In this document: in pieces, positions 44,216 to 57,107 of the stretch
Numbering within the stretch: the first letter of the stretch is position 1
How the letters are laid out: each line of letters opens with the position of its first letter
NCBI GenBank assembly: GCA_003665825.1
Contig: QPFY01000011.1
Span: 744,001 to 808,000 of the forward strand
Source: Microbotryum silenes-acaulis
Taxonomy: Eukaryota; Basidiomycota; Microbotryomycetes; Microbotryales; Microbotryaceae
Direction: 5' to 3'
DNA length: 64,000 bases
The notes under the pieces: model-generated
The model's input: only the letters and a program-made list of their open reading frames with translations
Told to the model about the DNA's origin: nothing
The model's database searches: none
Program-made: the position numbers and the translations under genes

Positions 44216-44938
44216 CTTGTCGGTTCCTCAGCCAGCCAGTGTGCTAAGCAGCACGCTGACGCTCGCTCGCTCGTCGTGTGCGCCTCTCGCGCCCGACGCG
44301 TTCAATGACGAGAAGAGGCTGAGCGATCGACGACCTCGGAGAGGAAAGATGGGAGTAGACCTCTTTCCTGCCGAGGTTCGGAATCGACGATTGAGTAGGT
44401 GGAGAACCGTTCTGGAAGGTTTGTTCGGGTAAATCGAAGGGGTATGAGCAACAAGAGGAGGCGATCGGGCTTCGTTCAATCTCAAAAGCGCCTTCGGCCC
44501 GCTTGCTTGACTGGCCCTAGGTGTTTTGGCACCCGCGCTCGCGCTCTGTGGCATGCCTGAATCACGGCCGCCATCGACCCGAGAGACTCAAAACATGGGT
44601 GATTGTATGCGCTATCACAAAACACCAAAATAACAACGAAGCACTTGCTCAAAAATGAGCCGGATGTTTGTTGATGCGACTGTGAAGCATCGACCAGTGA
44701 GAGTTCTGGACGAGCAACTTGTCAGTCGCAATTTCAACTCCTGATCAAATCCCCCTTTTTCACAGTCCGAGCAAATTCGCCGAGGCGTACCGCCTTACCC
44801 ACCGACACAGCGTAGGAGCTTCCCAACAACGTGTAAATACCAGGTTCTACCATGTACCAAAAATTCCGCACTTGTATTAAAAAAGGCCCACGCACAGCAG
44901 CGTAAGCGTACACCGTCCAATCCTAACCCGCGGCTCCA
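44216..44938. other. Intergenic, no gene seen
   Basis: 723 bp between two minus-strand genes: the DBF4 promoter and leader, plus the 3' flank of the LysM gene. No repeat or RNA gene is seen. Confidence 0.45.
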
Positions 44939-46963
44939 TCATTTCGAAGCATACTCCTCCTGCCCGAAATACGTCAAATCCCACCCTTTACGCTGTCCCT
45001 TTTGCATACCCGCCGAAGATGACGACGACGACGATGCACTCTTCGCTCCAGTCATCGCTACAGCGGGAGTCGAGGAAGCACTACTTCTCCGAGCGTACTC
45101 CTCCCCACTTTCCAATGTCGTCAATCTGGCTAATGTGTTGACGAGCGGACCGAATATGGAGGATTTCCGTTTCAAGAGCGCGGGGGTGCGGTGGCCGTTT
45201 GACCAGGGGTCGAAGGAGGGTATGGAGTGGGATGCTTGGGGCGAGGAGAACGGTGATGAGAGATACTCCTTTCTATCGGGGGAGCTGGAGTTGGCGGAAG
45301 GTGGGAAGAATGAGAGCGCCGAGGAGGGTAGCCGCTCGATCGTTAGCGTTCGTTTCGAAAGACCATCCGGTGCGGTACTGTTCGAGCTTGTCGGCGGTGA
45401 AGCCACGGCAAAAGGATTGACCGATGAGGTTGAAGAACTCATCGTCGAGGACCGTGATCGAGCTATCGGTGGGTCAGGGGTGATGGAAATGAGCTTGTTT
45501 TGAAAAGTCGGCGAGGCGAAAGGATTGTTGGTCAAGGAGAGGTAGTCGGCGGGAGAAGCATCGATGGCTCGGCCTTTGCCTTTTCCAAAGTCATTCGCAA
45601 CGTCGTTCGAGTGAGTGTGTAGCGAGATGGTCTTGGCGTCGTCTTCGTCGAGATCGTCGAGCAGCGAGTGAGGAGGTTCGGGATTATTCCAGATGTTGAG
45701 CAGGTCCGCCGTCGAAGAACTGGCCGAATCGTTCACCTGGGGCAGATTTGACGTAACTCTTCTGGCTCGAGGGCTGACGATATCGTTCCTCGACGAAGCG
45801 ATGGTGTTGGAAGTCGACCACGGGGACGTCGATGTCGACGCTGAGGCAGAAGGCAACTCGGAAGTTCGGGTCGAGGTCGAGGCTGGTCGATCCCTCTCCC
45901 ATACGACCAAGTTGCCATCTTCTTCGCGTACGATACGCTCCATCCCGGCAGATGCGGAAGGCAAGTGGCATTGATCCAGAGGGATGTTGAGCGTCGCTCG
46001 TAGATGGATCGGATCCGAGGGCCATAGCCGATTCGAAGACCGAAGGGCTTGGGCCTGCACGAATATTGGGGCTTTACGATGAGCTTCACAGTCGCGTCTG
46101 AGCGTAGAACCCACTCAGATCTTTCCACTCACACTAATACCGTATTTGAGACATATCAATGCCAACGTGTCCGTCTTGACGAGCTGTGTGCAGTAATGGA
46201 AAATCCCGACGAGTTTAGCCGGCACGTCGAGGCGCGTGGTCGAGGGAAATCAGTGCGGTCAGAGGAAAGGGCTGACCTTGTGCACGACAACTTCTCTTTC
46301 AGCGGCAGGGTTCCTCAAGGAAGAAGAGGGTCTTGATAGGTTGTCCAAGCTTGCGCGAGTCGAGTTTGTTCCCGAACCAGGACCACCGTTGCCGCTCCAC
46401 GCGCCGACTCCTGCGGTCGTTGAAGGAGAAGCGACCCTCGAAGAGGTCTCGTTCGTCAGTCGGCGTAGACTCGGGCGCGTCACATCCGAGTCGATGCTGG
46501 TGGTGGCGAAGACCCCGGAAGAGTTGACGGATGGGTTCGGTGAATGAGCGCGTCGTATGCGTACGGTGGATTGACCAATGCCGCCATCGCTAAGCACGGT
46601 TGAGCTCGTGGCCACGGTGACCGCGTCGGACGATGGAGCGAGCCGAAAGCTCGAGGTCGAAGTCGAGCTCGTCATCGTCGAGCCCAACGTCGCAGTCGAG
46701 GTCGAAGCGAAGGGAAACTGGGCCGACTTGGGCGTCGGTGGGAGATGCAATGGATGATTCGGTCCTGCACTTGTAGCGGCCATGTTAGTCGTCGCGATCG
46801 GTGAGCCCGCGCGAGAGTTGAAGCGTGAGCCCGTGGCCGAAGAGGACGGGTACGTCGGCTTGACGGGGCTGTAGCTTCGTGGCGACAGGGTCTCGGGAGT
46901 ATTCCATCCCATCCCACCTCCACCTGAACCCTTGCCTGTACCTCCTCTCGAGTGCGCCGACAT
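44939..46963 (-). CDS. LysM-domain protein, probably intracellular
   Basis: Three exons (46963-46277, 46183-46133, 46054-44939) give 617 aa. The single LysM motif is built across all three exons: VVVHKLVKTDTLALICLKYG, then ISAQALRSSNRLWPSD and IHLRATLNIPLD. The flanks are long, Ser/Thr/Pro-rich and disordered. I see no signal peptide or membrane segment. This makes it resemble the cytosolic LysM proteins found across eukaryotes (LYSMD type) rather than secreted chitin-binding effectors. The C-terminal end (KGWDLTYFGQEEYA) looks conserved. Exon 2 is only 51 nt. The gene is divergent with NAP1. Confidence 0.85.
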
Positions 46964-47335
46964 GCGACAGGTATAGCTGAGCCGCTAGAGCCGAGCAGCA
47001 AGGCGGGTGCCGGGTGACGATGATTGACGGTGCCCGAGCCGTCGGGGTCCCACCCAACCTCACCCACCCCCACACGCTCCTACGCGACTCCCATTCTTGG
47101 ATCGGAAGGCAGACAATTGGGCCTTTCAATTGGTGATTACGATTAGTGGCGCGCCGCCTGAACAGCGGGTTGATTAGTAATGAGTGGCTAGTCGCTCGCC
47201 AGTCGCCCGCCTCTACAACAGCCTGCAACAGCCTGCAAGCTCACCCGAGGCGCGTCCAGAGCCACCGAGTGCAGTCTCCCCCCTTCCCACCCCTACATCC
47301 CACTGCATCAGACGAGGCACTGTCCCCAAGTCATC
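46964..47335. promoter_or_regulatory. Divergent promoter region, LysM gene / NAP1
   Basis: 372 bp between head-to-head start codons. It includes ATTGGTGATTACGATTAGTG near 47130, with an ATTGG (CCAAT-type) box. No clear TATA box is seen. Confidence 0.5.
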
Positions 47336-49826
47336 ATGTCGGCGACCAACATCCCCAACCGCAACGACGTCCCCGGTGGCATTGCCCCGTGAGTGATCTC
47401 GTCTACACTTTGCAGTCTGTTTCACGTTCATCCGCGCCGTGTACGCTCCGCTTGCTGGCGTGGCCCTCGGTGGCAGCAGCTGCTCAGCCTCGTGCGACCG
47501 ACCGACCGACCGACCGACCGACCGACCGACCGACCGACCGATTGATTGATTGACTGGACCGGACCAACCGAACGAGGTCGCGACCATTTCGGCCACCAGA
47601 CTGACTGACACGTGATTCCCACCTGCCCATCTTTTCTTCGATCTCGTTTTCTTCCCACAGTACACCTCAAAGTGCGTACATGACCCTTGCACCCTCGCCC
47701 CCGTCTTCGAGACCCAAGTGTCGGACCCAACGCCGCTCGTTGCGATCGCACGTGTGACGCTCTCGTAGTGCTGACTTTGTCGCCGTGTTCGCACCTCGCG
47801 CTCTACAGACACCCCTGCGGCGCATTTGTCCCACTCGGTCATGTCGTAAGTGTCGTTCTTGCGCGGTACATTCCCGGCCCTCGCTCAACCTCGAGCGGCG
47901 ATGGCCGACTCGCGCTCTCTGTCGTTCGAGGCGCGGCCCACTTGGGGCTCTCCTCAGCTCTGCGCTCGCCTTCCCCCGAAAGAGAAAAGTCGCGCGCCAG
48001 CCCAGCGAGCGAGCGGCCTCAGCGCAGCGGCCCAGGTTGCCAGCCAGGCAGACGCTTGCCTCCTTGGGGACGACTGACTGCTCAGCTGACCTCCGGACGA
48101 CGCGACTCGACTCGATCCGCATTCGAGCCCTGCCCTACCCACCTCGTTCGGCATCATCCCATCCATACATTCCCGTTGGTGGCATGAACCCACATCAAGA
48201 CTCTGTAGCTGACCTCGCCTTGTCTGCCCCCCCTTCATGATCTCCAGCCGCCCTCAAGTCCCTTCGACCTTGTCCGAGGAGCAAGAGGACGATGACCTTC
48301 CCACGATCCAGACCGATGGCGCATCCGGTGCTCTCGCCGCTCTTTCGGGCCACCCCGCCTTCAGTCAGTTCACGCCTCTTGATCCCTACTCTCGTCTGCC
48401 CATTCGCAGCATCCTGACCTCGACCGTCTGTCTGTTCTCTCTCTCCCGCATGTTCTCCCTTTGCGCCTCCCCACCTCTGCCCCACACTCATCATGATCTC
48501 TACGCCGCACCGCGCCCGCCTCCGTCTGGCTCGACTCCTGACCCTACATCACAGCCCAACTCATCCAGGGCAAGCTCGACCGTCTCGTCGGCCAGTCTTC
48601 GGGCTACATCGAGTCGCTCCCTCTGCCCGTCCGCCGCCGCATCACCGGCCTCAAGGGTGTCCAAGCCGAGCACTCCAAGATCGAGGCCGAGTTCCAGAGG
48701 GAGATCTTTGAGCTCGAGAAGAAGTACGCCGAAAAATACGCGCCCCTGTACGACCGACGCCGCGCCCTGATCGACGGTACCGCCGAGCCGACCGAGGAAG
48801 AGGTTGAGAAGGGGTACGCCGAAGAGGATGCCCTGGAGGATGAGGATGAGGATGAGGACGACGAGGACGATGAGGATGAAGAGAAGCCCGCAAAGGAGCG
48901 ACTCGCCAAGCCTACCGAGGAGGAACTCGCCGAGGCCCCCAAGGGTATTCCCGAATTCTGGCTCACCGCGCTCAAGAACCACCTCGGCTTGTCGGAGCTC
49001 ATCACCGAGCGCGACGAGGAGGCGCTCAAATTCTTGGCCGACATCCGAGTCGCCTACCCGGCCGACAAGCCCGGCTTCACGCTCGTGTTCGAGTTCTCCG
49101 CCGGCGCCAAGGCCTTCTTCTCCAACACCAAGCTCGAAAAGACCTACTACTACCAGGATGAGGTTGGATACGAGGGCGATTTTATTTACGACCACGCCGT
49201 CGGCACAACGATTGAGTGGGTCGACGGCAAGGACTTGACTACACGAGTCGAGACCAAGAAGCAGCGAAACAAGAGTGAGCAGTCCCTGCATTTGACTATT
49301 TCAGGTATCGTCATCGCGCAATGCTGAATTTAATGCGCTTTCTTGGCCCGAACAGACACCAACCAAACCCGTATCGTCAAGAAGGTGGTGCCCACGGACT
49401 CGTTCTTCAGCTTCTTCAGCCCCCCTTCGCCGCCGTCGGACGAGGACTCGGAGAACGATATTGACGAGGACATCGACGAGAAGCTCGAGCTCGACTACCA
49501 GATCGGCGAGGACATCAAGGAGCGCGTTGTGCCCCGAGCCGTGTCGTACTTTGACGGTTCGGCGTTGAGGCACGAGCAGATGGACGAGTTCGACAGTGAT
49601 GAGTTTGATGATGATGAGGAGGAGGAGGAGGAGGACTCGGATGAGGATGATGAGGGTCTTCCTGTTGGTCGAGGTGGTTCGAGGAAAGCACCCCTGCCGC
49701 CTTCGGGCGTCACCCCTGCTTCGGCACAGGACCCGCAAGAGTAAGATGTCGCCCTCGTCAATACATGGACGACTTGGTATACTGACCTCTCCCGCGTCCG
49801 ATTCTTTCAGGTGCAAGCAATCGTAA
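47336..49826 (+). CDS. NAP1: Nucleosome assembly protein 1 (H2A-H2B chaperone)
   Basis: Seven exons (47336-47388, 47661-47671, 47810-47846, 48248-48363, 48555-49274, 49356-49740, 49811-49826) splice in phase to 445 aa. Exon 2 is 11 nt and exon 3 is 37 nt; both are needed for the frame and give a Thr/Pro-rich N-terminus. The NAP core starts with [20 protein letters not shown], the dimerisation helix. It continues through [32 protein letters not shown] and [13 protein letters not shown]. Acidic tracts lie inside the core and at the C-terminus. The last four residues are CKQS, a CaaX-type farnesylation signal known from NAP1 proteins, carried by the 16-nt last exon. The protein acts in cytosol and nucleus as a histone chaperone. 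Confidence 0.95.
47495..47542 (+). repeat. GACC tetranucleotide microsatellite in NAP1 intron 1
   Basis: About eleven to twelve consecutive GACC/CGAC units followed by ATTG/GATT repeats to about 47555. It lies within the 272-nt first intron, close to the 3' splice site region. Confidence 0.9.
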
Positions 49827-50329
49827 AGATCCATTCCCTAGTTTCTAGGCGCCCTCAAACATGAAGCTCCTCGTCTTCCCCTTCCATTCTTCCACTCTTC
49901 TTCAGTTCAGTCCTCCCTGGTCCCCTCCTGCCAGTCCTGCCTCTTCTTTCATCTCCCTCCGAATATAGTCTTTTCTGCCCTCTTACTTGATAAGGACTTT
50001 TGGCCCGAAAGTGGTTGTTCGCTCGATCGATAGGGAGAGTTTAGCTGTCTTTTCTTTCTTCTGGTTCGGTGTTCTTTTTTACTCTGCTGCAAATTCAACG
50101 ACAAAACAGTCCTTCGCGACGAATCAAATCGAATCATTCTCTGTTTGCGATCTATGATCAGAGTACTCTGATTGCACGGACAGGAGTTGATTACACGAAG
50201 AACAAGAAAAAGGAAGGCACATTTTGATACAAGTTTAGGCAGAGCATGCGAAACAAAGACAAGAGTGTCAACAGAGGTGTGGACGGTGGTGATACAAATC
50301 GGTTAGGTACATGAAGCATGAAGAGCGAC
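49827..50329. other. Convergent 3' flanks of NAP1 and the SREBP gene
   Basis: About 500 bp, CT-rich on the NAP1 side. It holds the 3' UTRs of two convergent genes. No further feature is recognised. Confidence 0.45.
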
Positions 50330-53300
50330 TCAATCCAGTTCGACGCCCGAATCATCCCCAGCAGTCCAAGCCGACCGCTCCAAATCAAAAGCCTTCAAAC
50401 CGGCCGCTCTTCTCGTCACGCTCGTCAACGATTCCAAGCATGCATCTACGGCCGCATCGAGACTTAATCGACCGACCGAATTCGTGGTATCGTCTCCTTC
50501 GTCAAAGGATTCGCAAAATTTGCGAAGGGAGGTCGAGTTGAGGTAGGGCGCGTGAGCGAATTGACGACGCACGGCGAGCGCATCGCGATGTAAGGCTGGG
50601 TCGGCTTTAGGGGAAGTGGTCGGGGATTTATCGATCGGGAAGGAGAGCCGGCGACGAATGAGGAGCCAGTTTAGAACGATGGAAGCGAGGTGGTCGACGT
50701 CGTTTGAACCGAGGGAGGGGGTTGATTCGTCGTCTGAGCTCGAGTCAAAGTTGAGCTCGTCGGAAAGGGAGGACGAAGGGGTGGAGAGCGTGGGGGACGA
50801 AGGTGTCGACGACAAATCCTCTTGGGACGAAAGTGAAGACGAGGAGAGGGAAGATGAAGAAGGCAAAATCTTGAAGAGCAACTTGACGCTGGCCATGTCC
50901 CTCGCGGGACCGTGGGCATCGTACTCGAGCCTCAAAGGGTGCATGAGATAGTTGGCCAGGGTAAGGTCGCCGTTGTAGAAGGCGCAGACCGTCTTGGTGA
51001 CTTGAGCCATGGTGTGAACGGTCGAGCCAGCGACCGTGGAGTCAAGCACATGTGCGACGGTCTCCTCAAGGAAAGGCTGGTCAACCAAGTCGGCGAAACG
51101 CTCGACAGGAGCTCGCGACGCTGAAGGAGGAGGAGGGCAAGTCGTCGTCACTACGCCGACAAAAATCTTAGCCCAAGCTTCCAACAACGCGGCACTGCAC
51201 CTCGCTTCGGCTACTTGCAACAAAGGAGATGTGTCAGACGGCGTCGAACGACGAGCAGATCCATCCACGGTCTCGTTCGAGGCATCGCGAACGATCTGTC
51301 GGAATTGAGACCAGTCCGTGGCGAGCGCAATTTCGGCCCAGGGATGGAGGCGCGCATCCATCTTTTTGCGACTTCGTTCCATGTGGCGGACCGCTTTGTT
51401 GAAGAGTGCATGAGCCGAGAGGGGCTCGCCAAGTGACAGCAAATGGACCGATAGTATCGCGTTCACGGACGCTCGGTTCGTCGATGGCGTGGTCTCGGGC
51501 CAAGAAGCCGAATGGGACAGGTTGAACAGGCGAAGGAAGGTATAGCACCGGGCGAGGAAGTTGACATCATCGGCACCTGGAATCGATACAAAGAAGTGGT
51601 AAGCTGATGTCCGCAAGGGAGCCCTACTTTAGCAATGTACTCACCAACAGTGGCCTCAATCTCCGCGATCCTGACCCAAGCCACCGCCGCCTCAACTCGA
51701 TCCTTCTCATTCCACCTCGCGAACGAACCAACCCTGATGGTCGTCACCTTCCTCAACAGCGCAGCAAGCGTCTCCTTCGCCAAACTAGGGAGTAGCGCAT
51801 AAGTAGGAGCCCCGACCAACTTGAGCAGCTGCTTACGTGCGGCCAGAGCGGCTCGGCATTCGGCTTCGAACGAGAGCGGCATCGTCGAGGTTTGTTCAGT
51901 CAAGCTCGCGAGCGCAGCAAGCGCTTGTGCCCTTCGCCGTTGTCGGTAGACACTGCGAGATTGAGCGACTTCGGAAGATGAGATGGGAAACGACTTGGTC
52001 AAGCTGGATCGAGTGGCGTTGGGGTTCAAGACAAAGTACAAGACGACACAGATCGATGCGATGCCGAGGAAGACGAGACCCGACAAGATGCCAGGGTGGA
52101 GAACATCGCTTGAGATGATTGACGTTGATCGCACAGCACTTCCCGATGACGGCGTCGAAAGGGAACGACCAACCAGACGGCCGGCCCATGCCCGAGCCGT
52201 CTCCGAACCCTGCGCGACAGGAGCATCCGAGTAGGTCCAATCGTACCCGAGCCCACCCGCGAAGCTGAGACCTAAAAAGCTCGCAAGCAAGACGCGTGGC
52301 CGTCCAGAATGCGCCGAGTGAATACCACTCGGGGAGCTTTGCGCAGATTGACCCTGACGCATGACCGGGACTGTGAAGTCATCCGTCGACGAGATCGACG
52401 ACGGCGAGAACCCATCGGTCGTACCGGATGATGAGGCCGCGCGGGCCTTCGTTGATGTGCCTTGCTGCTGACGAAGTTGTGCAAAGTTGGACACGACCGA
52501 AGGTGGCAGTCCAGCGGCCGGAGCAGGCCTCGGCGTCATGTCGCTCGGTGCCTCGCGCTTGTTTACTCCTTTTTTGGACGCGGGTGACGTTTTCGCCGGT
52601 TTGGCCTTGATTTTCTTCGCCGCGGTTTCGTCGGCCTCGTCCTCGCCACTGCCCGTATCGTCCTCCTCATCGAGCGCTTCTTGCTCAACCCTCTCCTTCT
52701 CTCTCAATGCCACGCGCTCGGTATTCCTGACCGCTCGACGCGCCTCAAAGATATCGACCAAGGCTTGCCCATTGCCAACCATCTCCAGGATGATCTTCTT
52801 GAACATCTCGACGTCCTCTTGGCCGTCGGATCGCGCATGTTGCAAGTAATGGATGTACTCGATTGCCTTTCCCAAGACCGTTCCTTTCGACAACGTCTTG
52901 GCCGCAGGGATACCATCGATCAGGCCCTCGGGTGTGGGGAGCTGATGTCCTGTTGTCAGAGTGAATTGTGAGGCGCGGCGACGAGACACGGGCATCGAAG
53001 GTAAAGGCTTGAGGTGACGCAGGGCCGGGATCGCGTCCCTGAGAGCTGACAAATGATTGTTGATGTTGTTGCGGTACCTTCGCTCGACGGCATCTGATCC
53101 AAAAGGAGTGTGGATTGAGTATCGCGAGCACACCCTGGACAAGATCCCAAACACTCACTGTGCCCCTTATCGCTCTTCTTGGCCTTTCCGTCGGAGGTAG
53201 GGGATGACCCATTACCCTGTTCGGCCTTGATCTGTGCGTCCACCGTCGCCTCACCCATCTTGGCGTTCAGGCTAGTTCGCAGAGCTTCAGCTGAGAAGAG

Positions 53301-54743
53301 CGAGTTGAGTCAGTTATCGCATTTCTTGGCCCGCTTTCGGTCATTTGCGCTAGCGGACTCACAAGACGCTCGCGCCATCGACGTCCCTGCGTTCGCAATC
53401 AAATTCATCACATCATCGCTTCCAGCAGCCCACGTACCACTGCCAGTCGTGGGTTGGAACGAAAAGTTGAAGGACGCTGAGGTAGGAACGGCGACGGAAG
53501 CAGGTCGAGGCGCCTCTGACGATGGCTGTACCGCAGTGGGGCCGCTTCCTGCAGCTCGGCCAGTGGCACCTCCTTGAGCTACGGCCGCTTTCTTGGCCGG
53601 TGAGGACTTCTTCGTTGGTCGACCCGAGGTCGCATCCGTCTTGGTAGATATCGGAATCGAATTGACCGCCATGCGACTCTCGAGTGATGCCGTGGCCTGA
53701 AGCTGAGCCGCCTGTTGAGCCGCCGCGAACGATTGCGCAGGCTGATGATTCTGCGCGAGCGCGACGGCTTGCGCTTGAGCAATGGCCTGTGCTTGCGCTT
53801 GGCCTTGAGCCTGGGCCATCGAATAGAGCCTGTACTGATGAGCAGCCGAGGCGAATTGCTCTTGTGCATCCGGACTGAGGTAGGTATTCGCATTCGGATC
53901 CTGGGCCTGGCCTTGGCTCGGGAAAGATAACCCTGCCGGTTGGAAGGACGGGATCCCGCTCTGCATCTGCGTGTACGCCGCGGTACGTGCTCGGGCATCG
54001 TTGCTGTTGTTGAGTGCATTCAATGATAGACCTCCGTTTGAGTTCGACGAGTCGGCATGAGCGGCAGTGAGACCCTGAGCGTAGGCATCGAGTTGGCCAC
54101 CGGTCACTCCCCGAGCGGTGCCATACGCGTTCGCGTACTCCAAGGATTGTCCATACGGCAAAGATGGGTACCCTGGATCGCTTGCATGAGATGCAGAAGA
54201 GTCGGCCCCGAAAGGAGGGGCCGCACTGGCGTAGGAACTCGCGGCCGGGTTTTCGGCAACAAAGGTCGACTGTGCCGATCTCGGCGAAGGCGCCGTGGTG
54301 GTTCCGGCGGCGTTGCCATGCGATCCGAACGCGTGACTGCCATTCGAAGTGGTCGAAGAAGAAGCGGCAAAGTATTGCGGTGAACCCATGTTGGACAGAC
54401 TCGAGGTAGTCGACATGCCACTGCTACTGGTCGTGGTGCCGAACGACGAGTCATAGTTCGGATTCGATGAGCTCACGGCGCCACCACCGAGCGCCCCGTC
54501 CTCAGCTCGATGGTTCGATAAGAAGGTCATGACGTCGTCGTCGTGGCCATAGGTCATGGACTGGTAGTACTCCTGGTCCAAGAGGGTCTTGCCGTTGTGG
54601 TAGGTGTCGTTGTAGTCGGCGAGCATCGCATCGAGGTGGTCGTTCGCTGTCCCCGAGCCAAAGTCGCCGCTCGTCGTGGCGTGGCCCTGCCCATTGCTGT
54701 GCGTATGCGCGTGCTGCGATGGGGCGTACATCGACTCGAGCAT
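50330..54743 (-). CDS. SRE1: SREBP-family membrane-bound bHLH transcription factor (Sre1 type)
   Basis: Four exons (54743-53363, 53290-53159, 53093-51645, 51576-50330) give 1402 aa. I chose the ATG at 54743; the longer frame upstream has no ATG. The first ~480 residues are Ser/Gln/Ala-rich, likely an activation region. The bHLH starts at residue ~503 with HNAVERRYRNNINNHLSALR. The Tyr in ERRYR is the SREBP hallmark for binding sterol elements. Helix 2 (GKAIEYIHYLQ) comes after an unusually long loop of about 45 residues. Two membrane segments follow (about 770-790 and 835-858, RVLLASFLGLSFAGGLG and LSGLVFLGIASICVVLYFVL). The C-terminal regulatory domain of ~540 residues is helical. The factor should be an ER protein released by proteolysis under low sterol or oxygen. 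Confidence 0.93.
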
Positions 54744-55167
54744 CCTGGTCGGGAAGCAGCGTACCACGGAGGATTTTACGTGTATCTATTGAGGATATCG
54801 CTAAGTCGGTGATTGCGGAGCAGGAGGAGGGGATACAATACACGACGGGAATGACGCGCCTCGCGAGATTGGCTCTCCGGGGTTTTGGATCGTACGACTC
54901 TTGACCACCGCCGTCGGAGTTTTGGCCCGTGACAACTCAGTTCTCGCCCGGTGCACGGACCTCCCCACATTGCACTCCGTCACTCTGTCATGACTGAGGC
55001 CATGGAACATGAGAGGAGTTCAGTCTAGATCATTAGGAACTGTTTTCAAACTCTACAATGAAGGAATCGAGTCCCGGTCCTCCGCTTCAGTCTCTCGTCA
55101 GCTACGTGAGTCACCGATCAACCTTCACGAGAAAGAAGTCGGAAGTCACGTGACCCTCCCTCCCTCC
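54744..55167. other. Upstream region of the SREBP gene
   Basis: 424 bp between the SREBP start and the stop of the next minus-strand gene. It holds the promoter and leader. Nothing specific is identified. Confidence 0.4.
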
Positions 55168-56671
55168 TCACATCTTCCCAAAGTTGCCCCCAAAAATTTT
55201 CTGAATATCGACACTAACCGCCAACTGCGTGCCCGTAATCAGCAACATGCTCCTTTCCCTCCACCCTTCTTGCACTTCCCCCTGACCCAACCCGGAAGGC
55301 GCGGTCCACACCTCGGTCAATTGTTCGTGTCGACCGGCTTGAATATGGTAGCCTGTTGAATAGATGCCGACGGTTTTGGGGGAGAAGAGGTAGGGCGAGT
55401 TGGAAGGGAAGGGGAGTTTGGCGTGGAAGTGGATCGACATGGTCAAGGTTGGGTAGTAGCTGTGTGGAGGCAAATTCGATCAGCATTCCTCGGAAGAAAA
55501 TTCTGCCTTTCTCGTCGGACGGCTTGCAAGGTCACACGCACTGAGGCTCGACCCTTTCACCCGGTGGCAACAGTTCCGGAATGGAAGACATGATGTCTGA
55601 GAAAAACTGTGAACCGAACCAGTACCCCCAGGAACAACGTAGAAGTAAATAGTCAGCTCCCCAGCCGCCGATGATCTCCTCACGCCTGCCTCTCCACTAC
55701 CCCTTTACTCACAGACATCATATCCATGTTCAATGCCTCCCCTTCCATATCCTTGAACTCGACCCAGCTAGCCCACTCTAACTCTTTCCTCCCGCTTTCA
55801 TCCCCCTCCTCCCTCCTCTTCTTGATCTGTTCATCCTCAACCCATTCCATCTCCCCCTCAACGATCATGAACATGGCCGAATTCTCATTCTTGCCCCAAC
55901 GACGACCGAATTCGTCGTGTTTACGTGCGTGGGCGGCTTGGGGGTCGCAGAGGGAGGGGTGAGTGAGATGGGGTATACGTTTCGCGTAGGGGGAGGGGGT
56001 GAGAGGGAGGAGGTATTGGTTCGAGGTGGAGAAGGGTGGGTGGGGGCAGGAAGTGGGGAGCGAGGGGAAGGACGCGTAGAGCGCTTGTGAAACGACGGTC
56101 GTTTTGCCCTGCACACGATCGGGCATAAACGAATGGGGGGGGGGGGGGAGGGAACCCCGTCAGTACATCGTCTCTCACAAACTTTAGCCGCGAACACCCA
56201 ATCACCGTACTCACATCTTGAATGATCCTCGCTTCCAAATTCGTCCAACTCTTGCCCCTCCTAACGACCGTAACGACGACCTCCGCCGCACCATTATTAC
56301 AGCCCATCAAGAAACTCGTCATCAATTGCGCCGGATCGGGAGTGGTAGAATCTTTCATGACGAGCGAACAGGCGGATGTGATGAGGGCTAGGAGGTAGCC
56401 GCCGTGCGGTTTACTGAGATCGCCGATCGGCGGACGGGAGGATTTGCGATAGAGAGGGGGTGGGGGAGGGAATGGAGGCGAGCACGGGAAGATGGGACCA
56501 GGTTGGATCAGCTTAAAAATCTTTGCCTGTAAAATAAAACACCCTCGCAGGTCCCATCACTCACCCACCAACAGTCCAAACCACCGACAACTCAGCCTTG
56601 AACCTGAACGGCCCCTCATTGGCCGAGGATTCGACCCGTTCCAGCTTGAGCGCTTGCTTGAGATTAGGCAT
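55168..56671 (-). CDS. Thioesterase-like (double hotdog, 4HBT_3 type) protein
   Basis: Five exons (56671-56565, 56413-56215, 56108-55713, 55606-55542, 55459-55168) give 352 aa. The N-terminal hotdog has VVWTVGGKPHGGYLLALITS, formed across intron 1, matching the W-VG-PHGGYL motif of acyl-CoA thioesterase-like proteins. TVVRRGKSWTNLEARIIQD and the family-typical Phe/Asp block (FFSDIMSSIPE) follow. The C-terminal hotdog has MSIHFHAKLP, HEQLTEVWTAP and LLITGTQLA. The family hydrolyses or binds acyl-CoA thioesters. The substrate is unknown, and catalytic Asp/Gln positions cannot be confirmed by eye. No peroxisomal targeting signal is at the C-terminus (ends GKM). Confidence 0.85.
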
Positions 56672-57107
56672 ATCGTCACTCCTTTGTCGCGAGTTCCCAA
56701 GACGAACAGCGCGATGAGGTTCCTAGTTACGAGTTGAACGAAGGAGGAAGAGCCGCAGAGAGCTTCAAGTCTGGCTCGGCAGAGTGACGTCGCTTTCAAA
56801 CAGTTTGAAACCGCCCGATCGCCTTCTTCCCGCGGCCCTCGGCAAGCGGCAAGAAGTGGATGCCGAATGTCGGGTGCAGTCTGGGCTCGACGATTGATCG
56901 CGGAGGTTCACAAGCATCTGATCCAGGGCTCAGAACACCGAGAGATGAGATTGCTTATCTGTGCATTCGCGATCGCACGCTCGATAACTGTCTTTCCCGG
57001 ACTCTCCGTTCCAATGACACGTGCTCCGTGGACGATCCTTCGATGACCCAGCTATATTGCAAACACCGAAATAAACTTCTCCGGCCTTGTTCTATCTCCC
57101 ACACCAT
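56672..57107. other. Intergenic, no gene seen
   Basis: 436 bp between two minus-strand genes: promoter of the thioesterase-like gene and 3' flank of ARP3. Confidence 0.45.
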
